From Thozetella sp. PMI_491 (Eukaryota > Ascomycota > Sordariomycetes > Chaetosphaeriales > Chaetosphaeriaceae), in assembly GCA_021432635.1 (NCBI GenBank), contig MU270022.1, forward strand, positions 1,054,001 to 1,118,000: a stretch of DNA of 64,000 nucleotides, written 5' to 3'. A program made the translations under genes and the position numbers. Positions 11,845 to 22,400 of this stretch are shown here, piece after piece; the stretch's first letter is position 1; every line of letters begins with the position of its first letter. The notes beneath the pieces are model-generated. The model made no database searches and was not told the origin of the DNA. It worked only from the letters and a program-made list of their open reading frames with translations.

Positions 11845-12897
11845 CTACCACTTCTGCGTTCTAATGCATTCGATTATTGCCTCATTCAGAATCTCGTCGC
11901 CGTGCCCGATTCTTCCGTTGTCCCACTGAAGCCACTCTCTCGCCAAGCTACCGCTTCTTGCTCTGAGAATCCCCACACTCAAGCCTACTACACCCTGACT
12001 GTCCTGTCCCTTTCGGCGGTAGAAGACAGTCGCGCTGCATACGGAGCAGAAACTATGTTCCACGTCCCGCGAGCCATGGAAGTATGCAAACTTCAGACCT
12101 TCGTTTTCCCGCCCGAAGTTAACGGGACTTCCTGTGACTCCATTCGTGACGGCGCCGGGGGGAACGAGGGCCCAAGCGTGAACAACAGTCCCAGTTGCCA
12201 GCCTGCAAGAGCGACAGCCACAGTGCCGCGCCAAATATTTGTTAGGCTGGGACGGGATGACATCCTGGCCGACCTCGAATCGGTTGTCTAGATAGTCGGC
12301 CCGGGATATGAGAAGACTCACTCCACTACAGTGGCATCTCGCTTCAAGTTTGTCGTTCTGGCCAGGCAGAGGTGTGGCCACGGCCAAACTGGCAAGGCTA
12401 AGCACATCGCCGGCAGACATCGGGTTTTCCTTATGAACTGCGGGAAACAGTGGCACATCCCTTTTTGGGTCAAGAAGGCTTGGCAGAAGACCGCCATCGA
12501 TGGTGTCGTCTATATAACAATGTGCGGTGATGTTTATAATAGCTCTAGGCGTCATGGTACTTCCATCGCTTGGCTCAATCATGCCCCCCGTGCAGTACCA
12601 CTCGCCAGTCATTGGGTGCTCGACGAAGCCTTTGGTACCGCAAGTGGAACAGAAGTAGCGAATGCAGTTTCGCGAAGTTTGGTACGAAGTCAGTTTCTCC
12701 ATAACCGATAAAGGCAGCGCTGACTTTAAGGTTGGGAACGAAGGCAGCAACAAGCCACTTGCATACCGACACGGATTGCAGTGGCATATTTCTGTCGGCA
12801 CCGGAATGGTAGGGGATGACAGCAAGGATCCAGAAAGAGAAATGGCGCCACAGAGACAAGAAATGCGGTGTGACGCTGAGGGTACTGTGGTTGTCAT
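11845..12897 (-). CDS. double GFA/CENP-V domain protein
   Basis: Single-exon protein of 350 residues (an in-frame ATG at 13035 would add 46 low-complexity residues; I prefer MTTTVPSAS, just ahead of the first domain). It holds two tandem glutathione-dependent formaldehyde-activating (GFA) folds. The first has CLCGAISL, CHCNPCR and FCSTCGTKG; the second has CHCSGVSL, HCGCRSCR and FCSVCSATV, each set forming the usual Cys zinc site. GFA proteins bind zinc and are associated with S-hydroxymethyl-glutathione or other aldehyde/thiol adducts, but most fungal members are uncharacterised. It lies directly downstream of the PKS-NRPS on the same strand. A role in handling an aldehyde released by the R domain is conceivable but unproven. 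Confidence 0.8.
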   Translation of the reverse strand: MTTTVPSASHRISCLCGAISLSGSLLSSPTIPVPTEICHCNPCRYASGLLLPSFPTLKSALPLSVMEKLTSYQTSRNCIRYFCSTCGTKGFVEHPMTGEWYCTGGMIEPSDGSTMTPRAIINITAHCYIDDTIDGGLLPSLLDPKRDVPLFPAVHKENPMSAGDVLSLASLAVATPLPGQNDKLEARCHCSGVSLLISRADYLDNRFEVGQDVIPSQPNKYLARHCGCRSCRLATGTVVHAWALVPPGAVTNGVTGSPVNFGRENEGLKFAYFHGSRDVEHSFCSVCSATVFYRRKGQDSQGVVGLSVGILRARSGSLAREWLQWDNGRIGHGDEILNEAIIECIRTQKW

Positions 12898-13474
12898 CGT
12901 ATCAATACCCTTAGGCCGCAGCTCTCTACTCGCGCTTGATTCTTGTCTAGGTGTCAAAGAACGACTTGCAGGCCAGGATAATGAGGGGGTAAGTGGAGAA
13001 TTGGCAGGTCCTGGAGGCTGCCCGCAATAACCCACCTCGTAGCACTGAACTAAGTTTCTTTAGGGTTGGGGGCCAACCATTCCGACGGAAACGACACCTT
13101 GTCGGGATCAACATCTACACAAACACACACAGTTTCGAGCGAGGCGGTTCAACGTGTCAAGTCAGGGTTTGGCATACTACTTTGGGTCCACTATTGCCAA
13201 AATGCGTGTATTAATTAGCGGCCGGTCAAGCCACGCCGCTTCAGCAATAGTGGTATAAACGTTTGATGGAGATTGGACGCTAGGAAATACAAAAGCTCAA
13301 TGGTATCCGCGGATAAGGTATCGTCCACCGCCGCCCCAGACCTGCCAACCAATCATAACCGCTCATGCATGGTGGTAGACATAGGAAAGTTATAGAGAGA
13401 ATAGGAAAAAAGACATAAGAAGAGTTTCTGCATCAGACATGTGTTCACCTCGACTGGTTCCACATTCCCCTCGA
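12898..13474. other. intergenic between GFA gene and PKS-NRPS 3' end
   Basis: About 580 bases. It holds the GFA promoter and the 3' untranslated region of the megasynthase. No other signal seen. Confidence 0.4.
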
Positions 13475-16400
13475 TCAAAACACAGCCCCGTCATTGACCA
13501 AATGTGGGAATTTCATCTCCCCACCGGTCCCAAGTTCCTTTAAAAATGCTACAACAACTGGGTGCATGCCCTGTCCCGCAGCGCGCGCAGTCCAGTCACG
13601 AAAGGGAATTTCTTTGATCTCCGGGCAGGGATGGTCGCCGTTGGCAGCTCCGGATCGGCCGGCGCTGTCCACGATCCAAGCCCGAAGATCGTCCATTGGG
13701 AGTTCAACACCGCCGAGGTGGTGCAAGAACTGTACTGTCTTCGAGCTCTGACTCGGTCGAGTCGTGCTTGCGGTGCTCAAAACCCCCTGAACGACAGTGT
13801 TTAGTGGAACAGAGTCCAGCGTGCCGCAGGCTTTGCCTCGGGTAGTGGGGACTGCCCGCAAGAGGCGCGAGTAGTGTTGAATGTTGAAGACGAGGTCAAG
13901 TTGCGGGGTGTCTAGGCGGGCGATGTTGGATGGACGGTGTACCCATATGGGCCACTCTGGGTGTCGGGCCTTTAGCTTTTCAAGGAACACCTCGCTAGCC
14001 CACTTGCTGGACGCATAGCCTAGCCGGCCATCCGCTGGAGGAGGGAAGCGGGCGACCGATGCCGGCCCGATGCTGTGGTTGTCCATCGCCGCGGCAAAGG
14101 TGCAGGCGCCGCCGCTGGAAATGTAGTGCAGTGGAATGCCCCGCCGGCTGCTCATCTCGGCAAGCTCCTTGGTGGCTTGCACGTTGGGGAGTCTCAGGGA
14201 CTCATATGTTTTCATGTAGGATACGTCGGCGCCGTTGTGTATGACTACGTCGGCCGTGTCGAATATTTCGGTCACCTGGCGGTCCGACAGGCCAAGACGA
14301 GGGAGTGCCAGGTCGCCCTCGTGGAGCGTGACCTTCTTCAGCCCAAGCATGTCTGAGCGGTTGCGCACATTGCGCACTGCAATGCAGTGAATATGTTTTA
14401 CGTTCATATCCGCAACGAGAGCGTCCAGAAGTCCCCGGCCGAGATACCCTGTTGCTCCTGTCAGAACCACGGTTGCTTTGGAGCCTGAGCGTATGGACGG
14501 GCGCACGCTGGGCTGGCGCAGGGAAGGAGGAAGATCTGTCTCGTGATCCCAGTTGATATGCGTCCCAGCGCCCAATTGACGCGCGTGTCCGGCCTCGATC
14601 ATCTGGGCCATGCTTGCCAGAGTGCTCATGTTGAACATGTCGACCAACGGGAGCCCAACGCCGAACTCCACCTGTACGCGGCGCCGCAGTTCCAGAAGGA
14701 GCAGAGACGTGCCACCGACATGGAAAAAGTCGGTCGTGGAGTCGATAGCATGCCGCTGAGCGATCTTGATCGAGACGACGTCTGTCCAGATATTCTTCAG
14801 GCGCGATTCCGTGTCGGTCAGCTCCGTAGCGTGCCAGTCGGCGATGTCCGGAAGGGGGAGCGCAGCAATGGCACGGCGGTCAAGTTTGAGGGAGCTCGTC
14901 ATGGGCAGCTGGCCCAGCGGAATAATGGCCGAGGGGCACATGTATGGCGGCAGCCCCAGTCGCGATTTGATGGTTGCGAGGTCGTGCGCAACCTCCTCGG
15001 GAGAGCGGCTCTGGTCGGGTACCACATGTGCTACCAGTAGCTGCGGCGTGTCGGGAGACGGACGATGAAGTGACACCACAGCCTCGCGTATCGTACCGCC
15101 CGAGGCCTGCACTAGCGCCCTCTCGACTTCTCGCAGGTCAATCCGCAGGCCGCGCATCTTAATCTGCGTGTCCCCGGAAATGCGCCCCTCGATGAAGAGG
15201 GAGCCGTCGTCACCTAGTCGGCCGAGGTCTCCTGTACGGTGCAGTGTAGTCCAACCACGGCGCCACTGCTCCGGGGTTGCCAAGATGTCCGGGACAAATC
15301 TATCTGCTGTCAGATCTTCGTGGTTTAGATAACCAGCGGCCACTCCGGGCCCGCCAATGTAGATCTCTCCCCGAACCCCGGGAGGGGCGACGTGCAACCG
15401 CTCATCCAAGATATATACCGAGTAGTTGGGCAAGACGCGACCAACTGTGATGTTTTGACCAGGCGTCACTTCGCCCGGAGCGGATGAGTAAAATAGCTCT
15501 GTAGTCGTGGCGGTCCACGACGTCTCCGTGGGCCCATAAGCGTGGAAGATGCGGAGCGACGATTTTCCTAGCGATGCAAACTGAACCAGGAGGGCATCAA
15601 CGCCCGGCTCACCGCCCGTGATCGCCCTTCGCCATGGAGATCGTGAGAGCAACTCTAGGTTGCCGTAGCGAAGCCACGACGAAAGCTCCGACGTGCAAGT
15701 GAATGTGTAGGTGATTCCTTGGGCATGAATCAGCTCACTGATGGCGACAGCGTCTCCGCGCAGTCGCCTCGGGACGAGATACATGGAGCCGCCAAGGCAA
15801 AGGGCAGTGAACACTTGGATGAGCGACATGTCGAAGCCTGAGGAGCTCTGCTGGAGGACGACCTCGGATTCCAGGTCGTAGACATCCGCAGTCGACTCGA
15901 GCCAGTTGCGGAAGCCATCGTGCTTCAGCAAGATCCCTTTCGGTGTGCCCGAGGATCCGCTCGTGTAAAGAATTGTGGCCGCCTCGGCTGCCGTCGCCGC
16001 GATGGGGACTTGCTTTCGGGCATTCAGTTTCCATAGTGTGGAGACGTTGATAGCCTTCAGCCCTGGCGCCAGCAGCTTGTCTATGTGCTGCTCCGTGTCG
16101 TCGTCAACTAGGACGAGGCCGGGTTGGCAGTCTTTCGTCATGGCGGCCAGGCGGCCCCATGGGTTACTCTGATCCAGAGGCACGTAGACAGCACCGAGGC
16201 GCAATATTGCAAGGATGGATGAAATCCAATCGCCTGTTGGCTCCTGCAAGACTGCTACACGAGACCCGATGGAGACATTGGCAGCCACCAGAGCCTCGGC
16301 TATTGCGTGCACACGGTCGCCCATCTCCGAGTAGGTGATCATCTTGTCGTCATCCCATCGCACGGCGGGCTCCTCACGGCGGGTATCGATCACTTGGTCG

Positions 16401-19400
16401 ATGCGATGAACCGCCGTTTCGGGCCACATGCGGTCTCGTATAGGTCCTGTAAATGCCATGTTAGCTTCCTAGTGCTGCGCGCTCTCCACCGCGCCCAGCG
16501 GGACTTACCTCGACTAAGCGTGAGGGCCCTGTCGACTTCTGTGACCTCGAACAGCTGCGCCTCGTTCAGAGCCTTGCTAGAGTTCTCGGCAAATTCGGTA
16601 ACCAGGTGCACGTAGCTCTTCAGAAGTCGTTCGGCATCGCGCTGGCTGTATAGGTCTTTTCGCACGATTAGCATAAAGATGCATTCGCCCTCGGGGTCGT
16701 CGATGATGTCGAGGGTGACGTCGTATGCTAGCTTAGAGACTTGCAAAGACATCAACTGGAGCTCGCAGTCCGCCCAGGCTGTCGTCTCGCGTTGGCCCAT
16801 GCGGTAGTCGATGAAGGCTTGGAAGATAGGTGTGCATGCGGCAGACCGCGGTGCCGCGAGCCTGGAATCGTGTGAGCCACCTGCAACATGCAAAGTAGTC
16901 AATAATGACGAAGGAAACTTACTCATCAAGCAGTACCGGGAATGGGACCTTGGCATTAGCAAGTGCAGCCAGCACCTTGGAGCGCGTCTCGCGAAGCAGA
17001 GCGTCGAAAGCGACGGCCCGGCTGGTGCGGAAGCGTAGTGGAAGGAGATTCACGAAGGGGCCGATGCTACCCATGTCAACTTCGGTACGCATCGCCTCTC
17101 CCACTCCAATGGAGAGGTCCTCCACGTCAGTGTAGCGGACCAGAAGAGCGCGGAAGACGGAGAGGTAGAAATGGAATGGTGTGACGCCAGCGCGGCGGCA
17201 GAGAGCGCGGACCTGAGCCTTGGTCTGGGCACTGAGCCTTGCGTCGGCCCGCTCGTTCTCGTACGAGATCAGCGCCGGCCTGGTCTCCACCTGACCGAGG
17301 CTGAGGATTGGCAATGTCTCGGGGAAGTCAGTAAACTCAGCCCTCCAGAACCGCAATTCGTCATCGTATTTGCCGGTCTCGTAGTAGGAGTGCTGCTTCA
17401 TGGCAAAGTCGGCGTACTGTGGGATGACGCGCGGCCTGTAGGTTCGCGTGTAATGTTGTTCCAGGTCACTCCATAGCACTTGGAACGACGGCCCGTCCAC
17501 GACGAGGCTGTGGGACGACACGATCAAGAAGTGCGTCACCGGGGACAGAGAAAGTAGCACCACCTTGAGGGTTTCGCCGTGGGCTATGTCGAACCGGTGC
17601 GCCTCGAGCTCCTTGACCACTTGGTCGACTTCTTTCTCATCCTGTATCCGACGGTACTCTCCGCGTATGGTGCTAGACTCCAAGACGCCCTGCAGCGGCT
17701 GACCATCGTGTTCGAAGAAGCATGTCCGAAGGATCTCATGCTGTTGGCCCACGGACTGGAGGGCGTGCTCAAAGTCCGCGTGACGAATCTTGCCAGTCAA
17801 CCGGAACGAGGCAGTGTGGTTCAAGCTCGAGGTGTCCTGCAGAAAATTAAAGACAAACCAGAACATGCTCTGGCTCAATGAGAGCCTAGCCTTCTTCTGG
17901 AGGGCGGAGATGGATATCTGAGGCTGGCAGTCGCTTGCAGCAGCCTCACTAGCGCCGGAAGAGACGAACGAAGGCGGCGTCTCCGTGTTTCCGTTGGCGT
18001 TTTCCAGCGTATCGCTGTCTTGTTCATCATTGAAGGATGAGTTTGACTCCTCGGGGTCTCCTTGAGATGATTCACTACTCGGGACCCTCAGCGGCTCGGG
18101 GCTTTGTTCTGGAACAGGCGGAGGAGACGGCTGCGAGATCGAGCGAGAACCGTCGTCGGCCTGTACCTTAGGGATCCAAGACGCCGGAAGAGTTGTGACA
18201 GCAACATTCAGAAGCTCGCGAACGGTAGTCTCTCCTAGTATCTTTAAGACCGGGATGTTTACCTGAAGTGTCTTCACAAACCATCCACGAATCTCAGTGG
18301 CTAGCAGCGAGTCGGTGCCCATCTCGTTGAGGTGAAGATTCGACGGATCCTCCTGAGCGAGGCTCTCGACGGAAAGCTGGTAAAGAGCCCCGAGCTTCTT
18401 GATGAACGCCTCCTTTACGATGGCGAAGACCTCGTCCCTGGTCAGCGCTTGTGCAAGCTGGTCTTTGATGGGCACGACTTTGATAGCTGCATCTTCCGCG
18501 GCTGGGCCCGCAGCATCATCGCTTCTGATGTAGTGACTGAGGATCGGATTCGCGGCCCAGACAGGCTTCATTTCGTCGTGCAGTCCAATCGTGGTCAGGC
18601 CCGTCGTGATTTCAACCGGAGCCGGCGCGCCCGGCCGTCCTGCAACGACAGCCTCAGCGAACAGCTTGTGGAAGTCCCGCTCCGAGAGGAACGTGCCCTC
18701 CCCAGCTTCGACACGGCGTCTGAAGTCGACCTTGTTCTGAGCCATGTATCCCACGCCGAGGACCGGGCCAATGTTGATGACTGACGCAGCAAGCCCGCGC
18801 TGGCGACGGTGCTCTGCCATGCCGGCCATGAACAGATTCGCCGCCGAATAATTCGCCTGGCCGGAGTAGCCAATGATGGCGGATGCCGATGCAAAGAACA
18901 CGAAGAAATCCAGAGTATTCTCTTGGAACAGTGCATTGAGATGCATGCTACCCTCCACCTTCGGTCGCGTAACTTTCTGTAGTTGGTCCAAGGTCATCTG
19001 GCCAAGACCAACATCTTCGAGGACCACTAGGTAGAAGGAAAGAAGGCGGCTCGTCAGTTTATCTCACGAGCAATGAGGCCGAGACATAAGAGAACTTACT
19101 AGCACCCTGGGTCACACCAACAATGGGAGGCATGGTTGAGCAGATATCGCTAAAGGTTCTTGCTACCTCGTCTTGGTTGGTGACATCACTGAAGATTGAC
19201 GACGTTAGCTTGGCCAAATACCAGACACGAAAGCAGGGGCAAGGTGTTGGATTATTCATGAAGTCTACTCACCAGCGAAGTGTTTTGATAACTGCACCTG
19301 CAGCAGCCATTCCCCTCAGCCAGATCTTATCGACGCTGGGTTGCCGGCTAGAGAGCACGATGTACTTAGCACCCTTCGAGACCATCCACTCGCAGAGGGA

Positions 19401-22400
19401 GAGCCCCAGACTGTGAGTGAGTCCAGCAAGCCAGTATGTCTTGGAGTCGGAGAACATTGGCATCGACTCGATCGACTGGATCTGTACGGGAACTTCGGGG
19501 GCTGCCGTCCAGTCGATAATGGTCTGCGGCGGGAGCTCGTCGTGGATCGCAGATGATACGGCAGCAACGCCAACGCCGACAACACCAAGCGATTCCGCTC
19601 CCGTCTCACATAGAGCGTGATGGGCGTAGTTGACAGCATCTTGCAGGCGACTTCTGGCCTCGTCGGCGTGTGCGGTAACAGGCACCTGAGACTCGCGGGC
19701 AAAGAGCCCTGCTGCGTCTTCAACTCGGCATTTGCTTGGCAGCAGCAATCGGAGACGGTCACCACGCATCTTCGTAGCTTCTCCGGGCGCGCTGAAGTCG
19801 ACGAAAACCGAGGCATTCTCCGGGAGGAGCCGTCGTATGTCTCGCTCGGCCGCGGCGGGGTGGATCCTCACCCAGGTTGGGTCGGTGCTCGTCTCGTTGT
19901 AAGTGGCAAGAGTGACGCACACACCGGCGTTCATGGCCCTCCAGGTCACGGCAGATGCGAATGCCGGGCTTGGTTCGAGCACGATAAGCCGGTCGCCTCG
20001 CGAGAGGTCCTTAAGGAGGACGGAGGCAGCGATGTGATTAGCAATGTGGGTGAGGAAATCGGCCTCTTCTCCAAGTTCGATCTCCGTTGAGACGGAGAAA
20101 CCATCCCAGGGGCTCACAGCCGAGGACGATTCAGTAGAGAGGACGACTACTTGGTTGTCAGAAGCAGGAGACTGTGCAAGCACGAGAAAGAGGTTGCCCG
20201 ACTGGGCAACCTTGACGGCCGACAGGAGCGAGTGCGAGACATCCAATATCTCGACACTCTCGGCGCGGGCTACATCTTGTCGCTGGAGAACGATATAGCC
20301 GGTCTCAGATGAGGCAATATGGATTGCCTGGGCACCTATCTTCGCCATGGCGGTGACTGGGCGTCGTTCAGAGTTGTAGCGCTCGTTCATATCCTGGCTG
20401 CAGAGCACGCGAGGGATTGTCGCTCGGTACTCGGCATCTAGCACGAGCTCAGGCTCGACGGAAGTAAGCAAGCCCTTGTGCGTACCATCCCGCTGCCATC
20501 GGCTCGAGGCCCGCAGTCGCAGGAGAGTTTCCGCAATGATGCGTGCGTCCGGCTTGCCGCCATCGGCGAAATCCAGGAACTGCAAGTCGAGAGTCGGAAC
20601 CTCGCTCGCCGCAGGGCGCAACAAGCCGACCATCATGTTGGCGTGTGGATTGCCGGACCGGCGATCATTTGTCACCCAGAGCAGAGTCTTTGCTCTCGTG
20701 AGCACCCCCTTAAGCGCTGCCCATGATGAGTCAGTGGGATTCTTGAGCAATGGCTCGTCCAGCTCGCTCAAGCTAATGACGGTAGTAGACTCGGTGATTA
20801 GCGAGGGGTCCATGTCAGCAATTGACTGGACCGTCGTCACTCGGGCGCAGTATGGCCTCAGAAGGATCTTGACCCTAGTAGAAAGTAAAGTAATGCGCGA
20901 AGAGCGACTGCCTAAGATGCAAAGGTCCTCCACCATCTCGCCCGCGCCGAACTGCTGTTGGACATGTTCAAGCGGATTGCGCAAGATAGCAATCCGGTCG
21001 TCAACGGCTTGAGTGATGAAGACAGCCATGGGGGCAACCAACGGGTCTGGAATGGGTGAGACAGTGTCGCAGCCCGAGAATCCAGCGTTGCGAAACAGGG
21101 TGTCCCAGCCAGCGACGTCAACCAGCGGGGACAAGATTCTACCATCCTGCGCGCCGGCCCACCAGCCAGGGAACGCGCCAAAGATGGTTCCCAGGTGAAT
21201 GTTGGCATTGGGCAACCCTTCGATCATGACCAAGAAGCCGCCAGGCTTGAGAAGGCGCCGCACATTGCGTAGCGTGGTGTCCAGTACCTCTGTTGCGTGA
21301 AGGACCATGGAGGCGATGACCAGATCATAGGTCTGATCCTTGAAGCCCTGCGCGGCCGGCTCTTTGTTGATATCCAGTACCTTGAACGTCACGCCGTGTT
21401 GTACCTCGAATGTGGAGTTCGCCGCTTCGAAGAAGGCAGAAGAAACGTCGGTAAACGTGTACGAAGCATACTTCTGCCCAATCTCCCGGAAGACACCCTT
21501 TGTGGCGCCTCCAGTACCGGCGCCGACTTCAAGGATGTTGAGGTGCGGGTACCGGTGCACGATCTGCTTGACCGCAGAAGCCAAAACCATGTTGCAGTTC
21601 TCGGCACCGAGGGAGCGCTGGTAGTACTGTCCGAGAAGGTTGTCCTTCATCCCAACCTCGATCGCGTGCTTGTCACCGAGGGCAATGGGGACCATGCTTT
21701 CACCGATAGCGCGGAGCAACCTAACATCGATGCAGTCTGCGTGTGCGTCACACGCCCGGGCGACTCTCTGGTGGTCGTCGTGAGTCCATTCCGGCTTCCA
21801 AAACGGCAGTGCTCCGGCTTCCATCAGCGCAACGCAGTGGGCTGCAAACTGGAAGAGACCGGTCAGCGGTCCGCTGGACCTAGCTGGATAGTCGCTAGGG
21901 ACGGTCCTATCGAGATGGCGAAGGTAGAAGATAGACATCCGTTCCAGGAGCTGGGCCAATTCGCGCTCTTTCTTTGAAATGACCGAGTCGCCAGCGATAC
22001 TCTTAGAGTCTGGGCCGGCCACGTCCCAGACGGTTGTCGCGAACACTTCTTTGTCATCTTTGGCGCTACAAGTAGATAATGGTACAGACTGGATTGTTCA
22101 GCAAGGTTAGTCAACCCTCCGCACGAGTGAAACGGAGAACTTTGAGGTGAACTTACAAGGAGACCTTCGACCTGTATCATGGCATGCTCTGAGGAGTTGG
22201 TGTATACGTCCACGTCACTTGTCAGATCTGTTAACGCGCCAGGCCGCACTGCATCAACCGAAAATACAGTCCCTCGATCCTTACCAGATGCGCAAAGGGA
22301 GGGGTTAACACGGATGCTTCGGATACTTCTGGGCACATGGAGCGTCCAGATGGCCCCGTCGAGAGGAACCGAGCGCGCCAGGAGTGTGGACTGGAAAGCA

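Noticed and set aside
17492-17512. the C-domain change as a sign of a dead megasynthase pseudogene
   Set aside because: All nine exons splice in frame over 12 kb with no stop and every other catalytic motif is intact, so general decay is unlikely.
19273-19330. KR glycine motif GLTHSLG as a knocked-out reductase
   Set aside because: The two middle residues are variable in fungal PKS-NRPS KRs, and the catalytic Ser, Tyr and Asn regions are present.
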